DNA of 64,000 nucleotides from Salvator merianae (taxonomy: Eukaryota; Chordata; Lepidosauria; Squamata; Teiidae): contig QVOM02000034.1 of assembly GCA_003586115.2 (NCBI GenBank), forward strand, positions 11,822,321 through 11,886,320, given 5' to 3'. Within the stretch, counting starts at the first letter, position 1, and each line of letters starts with the position of its first letter. The notes under the pieces are model-generated. The model saw nothing but the letters and a program-made list of their open reading frames with translations, had not been told where the DNA came from and did not search any database. Of this stretch, positions 22,156-31,012 are shown piece after piece. The position numbers and the translations under genes are program-made.

Positions 22156-25077
22156 CTAAACCATCCCCGATAAATGGCCATCCAGTCTCCTCTTGAAGAC
22201 CTCCATCGAAGGGGAACTCACCACCTCCTGCGGCAACCTATTCCACTGGTTGATCGTCCTTACTGTCATAAAATTTTTTCTAACATCTAATCTGAATCTT
22301 TTCCCCTGCAATTTCATCCCGTTGCTTCTAGTCCTTCCTTGTGCAAGTGAGAACAGGTCTGATCCTTCTGCACTGTGACAGCCCTTCAGGTATTTGTAGA
22401 CAGCTATCATGTCCCCTCTCAGTCTTCTTTTTTGTAGGCTAAACATTCCTAGTTCCTTTAACCGTTCCTCATAGGACATGGTTTGTAGACCATTCACCAT
22501 CTTGGTAGCTCTCCTTTGAACCTGCTCCAGTTTGTAAGTGTCTTTTTTAAACTGGGGTGCCCAGAACTGGACACAGTACTCCAGATGAGGTCTGACCAAG
22601 GCAGAGTAGAGAGGGATAATAACTTCACGCGATCTGGACTCGATGCTTCTCTTAATACACCCCAGGATTGTGTTTGCCTTTTTTGCAGCTGCTTCGCACT
22701 GTTGACTCATGTTCAATCTATGATCTACTAGGACACCCAGGTCCTTTTCACATGTGCTGCTGCTCAGCCGGATTCCTCCCATTCTATATGTGTTTTTTTC
22801 ATTTTTCTTGCCCAGATGTAGTACCTTGCATTTTTCCTTGTTAAATACCATTCTATTAGTTGCAGCCCATTGTTCAAGTTTTTCCAAATCTTTTTGAATC
22901 CTCTCTCTCTCTTCTCTAGTGTTAGCAACCCCCCCTAGCTTTGTGTCATCAGCAAATTTGATCAGTTTCCCCTCAACTCCCTCATCCAGATCATTTATAA
23001 AAATGTTAAACATAACTGGGCCCAGCACAGAGCCTTGCCGTACACCGCTTGAGACTTTCTTCCAATTGGATGTGCAGCCATTTATAACCACTCTTTGAGT
23101 ACGATCACTAAGCCAGTTATGAACCCACCTAACAGTTACCTTGTCAATCCCATATTTGATCATTTTTTCAATGAGGATGGTATGAGATACTTTGTCAAAT
23201 GCTTTGCTGAAGTCAAGATATACTATGTCTACGGCATTTCCCTGGTCAACCCATTCAGTGATTTTGTCATAGAATGAAATTAGATTAGTCTGACATGACT
23301 TGTTTGTTACAAACCCATGTTGACTACGGTTAATTACTGAATTCCCGTCCAGATGCTGGCATACATGTTGTTTAATACTTTGTTCAAAAATCTTTCCTGG
23401 TATTGAAGTCAGGCTAACAGGCCTGTAGTTCCCTGGGTCCGCCTTCTTCCCTTTTTTGAAGATAGGGACAACGTTTGCCCTTCTCCAATCATCTGGGACT
23501 TCTCCTGTTCTCCATGAATTTTCAAAGATTACAGCAAGTGGTTCAGCAATAACCCCTGCTAATTCCTTCAGTACCCTAGGATGTAATCCATCTGGACCTG
23601 GAGACTTAAATTCATTTAAATTAGCTAAGTATTCCCTTACCCTCTCTGTTTCGATTATGTGCTTTGATTCTCTTATTCCTTCACTAGCACAACGAAGGTC
23701 AGTCGCTGTTACGCTATCTTTCTTAGAGAAAACAGATACAAAATAGGAGTTCAGAAGCTCAGCCTTCTCAATATCATTTTTTATCAATTCACCATTTTCA
23801 CTCTGTAAACATCCTATAGCTTCTTTAACTTTTCTTTTGCTTTTGACATATCCCCAAAACCCTTTTTTATTGTTTTTAGTCTCTCTTGCAAGCCTCAATT
23901 CATTTCTAGCTTTACCTTTTCTGATACTTGCCCTGCAGTTTGTGCAGACTACATTATATTCTTCTTTAGATATATACCCCTCCTTCCATTTCTTGAACAT
24001 TTCTTTTTTCCTCTTTAGCAAGTTTTTAAGTTTTGGGTTTATCCACCCTGGTCTCTTTAGATGCTTCCCGTTCTTCTTTCTTTGAGGAATTGTTAAAGAC
24101 TGTGCTTCTAGTATTGCATTTCGCAAAGTATCCCATCCTTCTTGGACATTTCTATCCTTTAGTACATTCAACCATTTTATCCTTCCTACCCTCCTTCTGA
24201 GTCCATCAAAATCCGCCCGTCTGAAGTCCAACTTTGAAGTCTGAGTCCTCTCAGGCTTTCCTTCCCTTATTATCCAGAATTTAAGGATAGCATGGTCACT
24301 GCCTCCTAAAGTCCCAGAAACTCTGATTTCCTCAACCATTTCCTCTCTGTTGGTAAGAATTAGATCGAGGATAGCCAGTCCTCTTGTTTTCTCCTCCACC
24401 TTTTGGTAGATGAAGTTGTCAGCAAGAGAGGATAAGAACTTATTAGACTTGTGACTTTTGCCTGAGAGGGATTCCCAACAAATGTCTGGATAGTTAAAAT
24501 CTCCCATAAGCACTATGTCATGCTTTCTTGAGAGTTTAGCCATCTGATCTAGAAAGAGAGCATCCATATCTTCTGTTTGTCCAGGGGGCCTGTAATAAAC
24601 TCCTACAGTGGTGTCCTTTCTGTTGTTCTCTCCTTGAATTCTTACCCAGACAGATTCTACCGGGCTTCCATTCTCTGAAACCTGAATCTCTGAGGAGACA
24701 AATGCTTTTTTAACATACAGTGCAATACCCCCTCCTCTTTTGTTAAGTCTGTTTCGCAAAAATAAGTTGTAGCCTTCGATATCCATGTTCCATTCATGTG
24801 CGTTATCCCACCAGGTTTCCGTAATGCCTATGACATCATATTTATCTTCCTGTGTTAGGATCTCCAGTTCTCCTTTTTTATTTCTCATACTCTGTGCATT
24901 GGTGTAGAAGCATTTTAGTTTGTGACTGATACCTCTTACAAGCTTGACTCCTCCACTCTCCTTACAAACCTTTTGCTTTTGTTCTTTACTTCTACTTCTG
25001 GTAGCAAGAATATCGCCTGTACTGATTGACTGAGTATTTTTCTTTGACTTTTTATTTCCCTTCCCCTTTTGTTTTAG
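22156..25077 (-). CDS. CR1 ORF2: APE-type endonuclease and reverse transcriptase
   Basis: This enzyme nicks target DNA and copies the CR1 RNA by target-primed reverse transcription. From the only upstream AUG (24886-24888) it is 910 codons, but the frame is open further 5' to 25170. The conserved first endonuclease motif, FYTNAQS, lies just before that AUG. Visible motifs in order are FYTNAQS, ITETWW, GDFNYPDICW and SDHAIL (endonuclease), then KSPGPDGLHP, RPVSLTSIPGK, YLDFSKAFDKVSH, GVRQGSVLGPV and FADDTKLGG (RT palm and catalytic Asp pair), then the C-terminal region LYSALVRPHLEYCVQFW. There is no ATG, CTG, GTG or TTG in frame between 25170 and 24888. I therefore set the 5' end at the first codon after a possible -1 slip (973 codons). 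The frame is complete. Confidence 0.9.
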   Translation of the reverse strand, partial: LKQKGKGNKKSKKNTQSISTGDILATRSRSKEQKQKVCKESGGVKLVRGISHKLKCFYTNAQSMRNKKGELEILTQEDKYDVIGITETWWDNAHEWNMDIEGYNLFLRNRLNKRGGGIALYVKKAFVSSEIQVSENGSPVESVWVRIQGENNRKDTTVGVYYRPPGQTEDMDALFLDQMAKLSRKHDIVLMGDFNYPDICWESLSGKSHKSNKFLSSLADNFIYQKVEEKTRGLAILDLILTNREEMVEEIRVSGTLGGSDHAILKFWIIREGKPERTQTSKLDFRRADFDGLRRRVGRIKWLNVLKDRNVQEGWDTLRNAILEAQSLTIPQRKKNGKHLKRPGWINPKLKNLLKRKKEMFKKWKEGYISKEEYNVVCTNCRASIRKGKARNELRLARETKNNKKGFWGYVKSKRKVKEAIGCLQSENGELIKNDIEKAELLNSYFVSVFSKKDSVTATDLRCASEGIRESKHIIETERVREYLANLNEFKSPGPDGLHPRVLKELAGVIAEPLAVIFENSWRTGEVPDDWRRANVVPIFKKGKKADPGNYRPVSLTSIPGKIFEQSIKQHVCQHLDGNSVINRSQHGFVTNKSCQTNLISFYDKITEWVDQGNAVDIVYLDFSKAFDKVSHTILIEKMIKYGIDKVTVRWVHNWLSDRTQRVVINGCTSNWKKVSSGVRQGSVLGPVMFNIFINDLDEGVEGKLIKFADDTKLGGVANTREERERIQKDLEKLEQWAATNRMVFNKEKCKVLHLGKKNEKNTYRMGGIRLSSSTCEKDLGVLVDHRLNMSQQCEAAAKKANTILGCIKRSIESRSREVIIPLYSALVRPHLEYCVQFWAPQFKKDTYKLEQVQRRATKMVNGLQTMSYEERLKELGMFSLQKRRLRGDMIAVYKYLKGCHSAEGSDLFSLAQGRTRSNGMKLQGKRFRLDVRKNFMTVRTINQWNRLPQEVVSSPSMEVFKRRLDGHLSGMV

Positions 25078-26042
25078 TTTAAAGCTCTCCTGATGAGTGA
25101 AGCAAGGCGCTTGCCAAATACATTCTTCCCTGTCTTTGTAAGGTGCAGCCCATCTCTCGCAAGGAGTCCATCATATAGGTAGTTTTCTCCATGGTTCAGA
25201 AATCCAAATCCTTGCCGATAGCACCATTGACGTAGCCAATTGTTCACCTCAAGAATCCTGTCCCATCTTCTTTTTCCATGACCATCCACAGGAAGGATAG
25301 ATGAGAAAACTACTTGTGCTCCCAGTTCCTTCACTTTCTTGCCAAGGTCTTCGAAGTCGCTGCAGATGGTTGCAAAGTCCTTTCTTGCAGTGTCATTTGT
25401 GCCTACGTGTATTAGCAGGAATGGGTAGTAGTCCGTAGGAGTGAAGAGCCTCGATAAGCTATCAGTCACATCTTTGATTCGTGCACCTGGGAGACAGCAC
25501 ACCTCTCGTGAGTTTTTGTCAGGTCTGCAGACAGCTGCCTCTGTTCCTCTCAAAAGGGAATCTCCCACAACCACCACTCTCCTGTTCTTCTTCACAGTAC
25601 CACTTCTATCTCTCCGTTCAAGAGGTTTCTGGCTGCATAGTAGAGTGCTCTTTGTGGATAGTGTAGTGATATCTTGAGGAATGTCTTCGTTGTTCTCCTG
25701 ACTGAGGGGCTGGAACCGGTTCTTAAGTTGTAAGGGTGCTGAATATCGCCTAATTTTCCTGCTTCTTTGGGTCACATGCTTCCATCCATCAGCTTCTGCA
25801 GGTACAGGAAGATTTTCTTCTATTGCATCATTCCGAAGAGTTTCCTCAGCTCTATCGAGGAAGTTCTCATCTTCCCTCATCAGCTTCAGTGTGGCCACTT
25901 TCTCCTCAAGACTTTTCACTCTTTCTTCCAGGAGAGACACAAGCTTGCATTTGTGGCAGGTGAAGTTTAGTTCCTCTTCCAGAAGGGATGTAAACATGAA
26001 GCATACATTGCAGCTAACAAAATAGCTCTTCTTCTCTTCCAT
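25074..26042 (-). CDS. CR1 ORF1: Cys-rich, coiled-coil protein with SGNH esterase domain
   Basis: 322 residues from the AUG at 26042 (MEEKKSYFVSC); a longer frame to 26099 would need a TTG start. Near the N-terminus, CNVC and CHKC form a possible zinc-binding CxxC pair, followed by a short coiled coil (VSLLEERVKSLEEKVATLKL). The C-terminal half is an SGNH/GDSL hydrolase: block I VVVVGDSLLRG, block III HVGTNDTA and block V RDGLHLTKTG, giving Ser, Gly, Asn and His. CR1 ORF1 proteins are known to carry such an esterase domain and to bind RNA. It ends RRALN and TAA, with the last sense codons forming the heptamer T TTA AAC. Confidence 0.9.
   Translation of the reverse strand: MEEKKSYFVSCNVCFMFTSLLEEELNFTCHKCKLVSLLEERVKSLEEKVATLKLMREDENFLDRAEETLRNDAIEENLPVPAEADGWKHVTQRSRKIRRYSAPLQLKNRFQPLSQENNEDIPQDITTLSTKSTLLCSQKPLERRDRSGTVKKNRRVVVVGDSLLRGTEAAVCRPDKNSREVCCLPGARIKDVTDSLSRLFTPTDYYPFLLIHVGTNDTARKDFATICSDFEDLGKKVKELGAQVVFSSILPVDGHGKRRWDRILEVNNWLRQWCYRQGFGFLNHGENYLYDGLLARDGLHLTKTGKNVFGKRLASLIRRALN
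25077..25083 (-). promoter_or_regulatory. Candidate -1 ribosomal frameshift heptamer TTTAAAC at the ORF1/ORF2 junction
   Basis: On the - strand the ORF1 end is GCT TTA AAC TAA, so T TTA AAC matches the X XXY YYZ slippery rule in the ORF1 frame and is a highly efficient known version. A -1 slip avoids the immediate stop and enters the ORF2 frame, which is open from 25170 to 22156. The downstream 40 nt is A-rich ('taaaacaaaaggggaaggga') and shows no obvious simple hairpin, which weakens the case. Function is inferred. Confidence 0.6.
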
Positions 26043-26206
26043 ATTGTGCGGAGTCGTTTGATGTTTTTCTTTCTGATTCACTGATAGTTGAGCAGCCAAC
26101 CTCCAGCAATCTTTCAGGTTGCAGTGACCTTCAACTTCCTTGCAGTATACACTAGGAGTATGCTATTTATGATACGCTGCTATGTGTTTACACAGCGCGC
26201 GCCGTT

Positions 26207-27034
26207 AGGTTATATTTAAGCCCCGCTGGGCAGGCTAGCTCCTCCTCCTCAGGATGTGGCTAATTCCTATTGGGCCGCTCCTCTGAGTCACCAAAAGCAG
26301 GAAACTCCGCTCCCCTCAGACCATGTGCTCACGCCGTGTGCTCACGCCGTGTGCTTCTTTTTTGTGTTCTTTTTTGATAGAAGAGAAGTTGATACCGTGT
26401 GCTTCTCTTTGTCCTCTTTCAAAAAAGCACCCTCCTTCTACTTCAACCAAGCAGGAACTCTATTCTGGAATATCCATGCTTTATTCCCGAATATCCAAAT
26501 ATAGTGGAATAAATAAGCAATGTCTGGATACAGTCCTAGATGCTAGCAAATCACCTGTCCAATTTCCTTTGTATTTTTCCTCACACTTTGCTAGCTTTCA
26601 GATATTTTAAACAGGAACAGTAATGCAAAGAGCCAGCTGATAGAGGTCAGCAATCAGTATTATGGGAAACCCATCTCTGTTGCCAGATTTCCCATAATAC
26701 TGATATATCAGATTTTTTATCAGGTAACCCAGGACTATACTGGGAGTGCTACGGATATGTGTAGCATTCTCAAAATAGTCTCAGGAGAATCACAGATTTT
26801 AACCCACATCTAGAGGCACCCCTAATCACCTCTAGCATTGAATTTGGTTTTTTCACTGCTTCTGTGCACTGGGCCAATGCCTTTATTGAGCTGCCCACCA
26901 GAACCCCATATCCCTTTCCTGATCTGACACAGAAAGTTCAGACCCCATCAGTTTACAGGAGTAATTGGTTTTTTTTGCTCCAGTGTGCATCATTGTACTT
27001 ACTAAGGCTCACCCAATGTTAAGAGATCCCTCTG
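26207..27034. repeat. 828-bp block, left copy, ending at the assembly gap
   Basis: Starting 'aggttatatttaagccccgc' and ending 'aagagatccctctg', this repeats at 27236-28063 with a constant offset of 1,029. I noticed only about two differences (a c/g in 'cctcctcctcaggatg' and a t/c in 'caccctccttctac'). The block is continuous on its left with the 5' side of the full-length CR1 and stops abruptly at the N run. It carries part of an older - strand CR1 from about 26800 and a small hairpin around 26650-26706 ('cagtattatgggaaa' and its inverse). Confidence 0.95.
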
Positions 27035-27234
27035 NNNNNNNNNNNNNNNNNNNNNNNNNNNNNNNNNNNNNNNNNNNNNNNNNNNNNNNNNNNNNNNNNN
27101 NNNNNNNNNNNNNNNNNNNNNNNNNNNNNNNNNNNNNNNNNNNNNNNNNNNNNNNNNNNNNNNNNNNNNNNNNNNNNNNNNNNNNNNNNNNNNNNNNNNN
27201 NNNNNNNNNNNNNNNNNNNNNNNNNNNNNNNNNN
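27035..27234. other. Assembly gap of 200 N
   Basis: Exactly 200 unknown bases, a conventional placeholder length. It is flanked by almost identical sequence on both sides. Confidence 1.
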
Positions 27235-27235
27235 G

Positions 27236-28063
27236 AGGTTATATTTAAGCCCCGCTGGGCAGGCTAGCTCCTCCTCCTGAGGATGTGGCTAATTCCTATT
27301 GGGCCGCTCCTCTGAGTCACCAAAAGCAGGAAACTCCGCTCCCCTCAGACCATGTGCTCACGCCGTGTGCTCACGCCGTGTGCTTCTTTTTTGTGTTCTT
27401 TTTTGATAGAAGAGAAGTTGATACCGTGTGCTTCTCTTTGTCCTCTTTCAAAAAAGCACCCTCCTCCTACTTCAACCAAGCAGGAACTCTATTCTGGAAT
27501 ATCCATGCTTTATTCCCGAATATCCAAATATAGTGGAATAAATAAGCAATGTCTGGATACAGTCCTAGATGCTAGCAAATCACCTGTCCAATTTCCTTTG
27601 TATTTTTCCTCACACTTTGCTAGCTTTCAGATATTTTAAACAGGAACAGTAATGCAAAGAGCCAGCTGATAGAGGTCAGCAATCAGTATTATGGGAAACC
27701 CATCTCTGTTGCCAGATTTCCCATAATACTGATATATCAGATTTTTTATCAGGTAACCCAGGACTATACTGGGAGTGCTACGGATATGTGTAGCATTCTC
27801 AAAATAGTCTCAGGAGAATCACAGATTTTAACCCACATCTAGAGGCACCCCTAATCACCTCTAGCATTGAATTTGGTTTTTTCACTGCTTCTGTGCACTG
27901 GGCCAATGCCTTTATTGAGCTGCCCACCAGAACCCCATATCCCTTTCCTGATCTGACACAGAAAGTTCAGACCCCATCAGTTTACAGGAGTAATTGGTTT
28001 TTTTTGCTCCAGTGTGCATCATTGTACTTACTAAGGCTCACCCAATGTTAAGAGATCCCTCTG
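27236..28063. repeat. 828-bp block, right copy, starting at the assembly gap
   Basis: The second copy begins one base after the gap and is seamlessly continuous at its right end with the older CR1 fragment (RT region) running to about 28965. Since each copy is joined to only one outer flank, the simplest reading is overlapping contig ends, possibly from two haplotypes, that were not merged. Confidence 0.95.
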
Positions 28064-28965
28064 CAGCTTTTCACAAAAGTTTTTATTACCCTGAATAATT
28101 CAGTGTCATCAACAAACATTGCTATCTCACTGCTTATCCCTTCTTCTAGATCCTTTATGAATAAATTAAAAAGCACGGATCCCTGGGGAACTCTTCTTTT
28201 TACTTCCCTGCACTGTGATAATTGTCGATTTATCACTACGCTCTGTTTCCTGTTGTTTAGCCAGTTACTAGTCCAGAACAGAACCTATCCTCTTATTCCA
28301 AGAGCCTTTGATGAGGGACTTTGTCAAAAACCTTCTAAAAACCTAGACAGATAATGTCAACTGGATCACCTTTATCCACATTGGCACTCTCAAAGAATTT
28401 TAACTAGTTAGTAAGGCTTGATTTATTTTTGTAGAAGCCATGCCGATTTTCCTTCCACAGTGCTTGCTCTTCTGTGTGCATACTAATTTTACCCTTAATT
28501 ATGGTTTCCATCACTTTACCTGGAACTGATGTTAAGCTGACTGGTCTGTAATTTCCTGGATCACCCCTGGATCCTTTTTTGAAGATTGGTGTTATATTTG
28601 CTACCCACCAGTCTTTAGGCACAGAGCTTAAAAATATATATATTTTGGCTAGAAGATCAGCAGTTTTACATTGGAGTTCTTCAAGAACTCTTGGATGAAT
28701 GCCATCTGGCCCTGGAGATTTGTTAGCATTTAGTTTATTAAGACATGCAAGGACCTTGTCCTTGGTTACCTTTATCCAATTTAATTATTCTGACTCCCCT
28801 CTTGAAAAGACTGGATCAGCTAATGGCACATGCCTTCTCTCTTCCTCAGTGAGAACAGAGGCCTCTCATTTAGCCTCTCTGCAATCTCCATGTCCTCTTT
28901 GATTATCCTTTTCTGCCCAATGTTATGTATTTTTGCTAAATATGATCAAAGAGTACAATAAATAT
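27829..28965 (-). mobile_element. Older CR1 LINE fragment (RT region)
   Basis: On the - strand 28622-28404 reads DWWVANITPIFKKGSRGDPG, NYRPVSLTSVPGK and RHGFYKNKSS. 28236-28048 reads RRVPQGSV, LFNLFIKDLEEGISSEIA and FVDDTELFRV, so the catalytic FADD is changed to FVDD. It continues through LQRDLLTLGE-like sequence across the block boundary at 28063. Frameshifts and stops are frequent. The part inside the duplicated block also appears at about 26800-27034. Confidence 0.75.
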
Positions 28966-29634
28966 TAATTTTAAAAACATTTAATATCCTCCCAGGAATT
29001 GAAGAATTTAGGAGCCCTCCTCAACACAGTAAAAGACAGGATTTTACCATCAGAAGAAAAAGTGACAGACTTTGTTTAATTGGCCTGATTTCTTTCCCTA
29101 TGGTTAGACATTGTTGCTGGGAAAGATTATCTTGTTTCTTGGGCAAGCATGATTGCTTGCTGCTTTAGCAGGATCACTTAGCTGGAGATGCCTAGTTCCT
29201 CATGCATATTTCCCTTCTGATTCTGCTTTCTTTGGGCAACTTCCTTAGGTATTTCTGCACTTAATATTCCAGGGTCAAGTTGGAATAGTCTAGCAGTTGA
29301 AGGGGGGCACCTCTATGGGAACAAGCCATCCACATTTGGATGGCTGTTCCAGTACAGCCCCTGCACTGGCCCCGAAGATCACTTGATCTTCAGAGTCAGT
29401 CTCTGCATTCTCCTATGTCCCAGGAACATGCATTTCTGTCTCATGAACTCCATGGGACCCATTTTGATGGCACAGTTTGGTGTGCTGCCCAAATACATCT
29501 CCTGCTAAACTGGAACAAGAAAGTGCCCTTCCTCATGTCTCCCTGTTATGTTCTACCAGCCCCAAGTTCACCAGTGTACCTTTTTTTAAAAGATCTACTG
29601 GTATCTTAGTTTAGGCGTGCATTTTGGCCACTTA
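28966..29634. other. CTCFL intron; nothing supported
   Basis: AT-rich intron DNA. The open frame at 29340-29609 has no recognisable motif. A possible degraded miniature element starts near 29250 ('atttctgcacttaatattcc'). Confidence 0.35.
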
Positions 29635-29775
29635 GACCTTTTCTGCACTGGGCCTTATTCTGAATTATATCCCACAATAGGGACCTACTGTCTGCATGCT
29701 GGTGCAAACTATGGCAGGCCCCTGTAGTCTACATTAGCAGAATAATCCAGAATAAGGTCCAGTGCAGAAACAGCC
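29635..29775. mobile_element. Complete 141-bp Harbinger-like miniature element, TTA target duplication
   Basis: Left end GACCTTTTCTGCAC, right end GTGCAGAAACAGCC, flanked on both sides by TTA (29632-29634, 29776-29778). The arms are inverted copies containing 'ccttattctgaattat' and its inverse 'taatccagaataagg'. Size, termini and 3-bp TWA duplication fit PIF/Harbinger miniature elements. Sister copies are at 22018 and 32017. Confidence 0.8.
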
Positions 29776-29789
29776 TTAATCCAGGCTGT

Positions 29790-30867
29790 GCTCCATCCAA
29801 TGTGGACAGAGTATATTAGCGGTAGGCATGGCCTCCCTTAAATTGACCCACCTTGCAGGTTGCTGGACCGCTTCATGGATTGGTTTAAATGTAAGTGCAG
29901 CAGCATCCTTTGACTCTGTTCTAGAATACTCCTCAGACAGAATCAAGAAGATGCTTTATCATAAACATTACATCCAAGTTAGGGTGGACAGTTTATTGAG
30001 GGAAGGTTGCTCCAGGGGATGGGAAAAGGTCAGAAGCACCGCACATTGTCAATTGGCCATCTTCAGTGCTTTCCAAAAGTTTCTTTCCTTAATTTGGATC
30101 CCATTCCTCTTGTTTTCAGACAATACCAGTGCAAGTGCTAATGCCAACAGAGAAAGTGCCTGCAGCATTTGACTGTGAATCTTTTCATGTGGGCGGAGGA
30201 ACATGTGCTGTCAGTTTCAGCATATGAAGAGTTCAGAGAACACGCAAGCTAATATCTTTAGCAGAAGGTTGCTCCCAAGCAGAGACTGGAGCCTGATCCC
30301 AACATTTTTCGACCAGTTGATAACAAAGTGGGATCTTCCAGTGATGGACCACTGTGCTATCCTGGAGAATCATAAAGTCTCATTGTTTTTGTCTCAGTTC
30401 AGGAATGCAGAGATGGATGGTCTCCCTTTCTTGGCCAAAAGGCCTACTTTATGTCATACCCCCCCCCCTTTCCTTCCAAAGATCATGCAAAGAGTTTTGA
30501 GAGAGAGGGTTTTTGGCTAAGGTGGCTTTGGTTCACAGACTGCATTCAGCTATCCACCTCTCCACTGTGGAAGCTTCTTGCCTCAGTGGTTTATTCAGCC
30601 CCTAGATGTTTCATGGCTAAATCCTGGCCTTTGAACATTAGCATCTCTTAGAAGTTGGAATTCCAGATCAAGTAATAGACACAATTCAGGTTTCAGAGAG
30701 GCTTCCACAGATAGGATTTATGACCTTATATGGAGCTGTTTGTGAGATGGCATCTAAGGGAGATGGTTCTTCCTACCTCCTTCTTGGTGTGCTCAGTTTT
30801 CTTGCTTTTTGAGGATAGCTTGTCTTCACAGTTGCCTATAACATCTTGAAAGGACAAGTTTTAGTCT
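29790..30867 (+). mobile_element. DIRS-like retrotransposon fragment: RNase H and start of tyrosine recombinase
   Basis: Degraded + strand coding matter. 29828-30172 ends AFQKFLSLIWI, LLFSDNTSASANANRE, which is the RNase H DNT region. 30203-30520 reads SSENTQANIFSRRLLPSRDW, SLIPTFFDQLITKWDLPVMD and LPKIMQRVLRE, which is the conserved RNase H/linker block of DIRS elements. Further on come KSWPLNISIS and, with stops, a region like the N-terminal core-binding domain of the tyrosine recombinase up to ILKGQVLVL near 30860. There it is cut by a miniature element. Several stops make it a pseudogene. The DIRS assignment is from peptide patterns. Confidence 0.6.
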
Positions 30868-31012
30868 TGACTTGCACTGCAAATGCTGGTATCATGCTGC
30901 TGGTCTGTTCTACGGCCTCGCAGTGCGGGCGCTGTCCGCACTGCAAAGACTGTTCCACTGTATTACAGGATAATTATCTTGTTTTGTGGTGGAAAGAGCA
31001 AACAGGCCCGAA
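30868..31012. mobile_element. Harbinger-like miniature element fragment
   Basis: 'cttgcactgcaaatgctggt', 'cctcgcagtgcgggcgctg' and the right end 'agagcaaacaggcccgaag' resemble the right part of the 8414-9740 element. It ends the DIRS-like fragment. The left end is unclear. Confidence 0.5.

Larger units (their letters stand above)
22079..26206 (-). mobile_element. Nearly full-length CR1 LINE with both ORFs intact
   Basis: The 3' terminus is at the left: 'catagaaacatagaaacata' followed by 'gagttggaagggacctcc' is the reverse complement of the CR1 3' tail. Reading leftward on the - strand there are a 5' region, ORF1 (26042-25074), ORF2 (to 22156) and a short 3' UTR. Neither ORF has a stop or frameshift, unlike every other CR1 in the window, so insertion was recent. 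It lies antisense in the 12.4-kb intron of CTCFL. The 5' boundary is uncertain because the adjoining sequence belongs to the ambiguous duplicated block at the assembly gap. Confidence 0.9.

Noticed and set aside
22156..24888. A 910-codon host gene
   Set aside because: Endonuclease and RT motifs show it is CR1 ORF2.
26256..26610. Two overlapping + strand frames duplicated at 27285-27639
   Set aside because: Present in both copies of the assembly-artefact block, with no domain and no splice context.
26965..27267. Open frame of 100 codons
   Set aside because: It only exists by reading through the N gap.
26207..28063. Pair of LTRs or a target-site duplication made by an element hidden in the N gap
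   Set aside because: The copies lack TG...CA ends and primer sites, contain pieces of older CR1, and each joins only one flank, which fits an unmerged contig overlap better.
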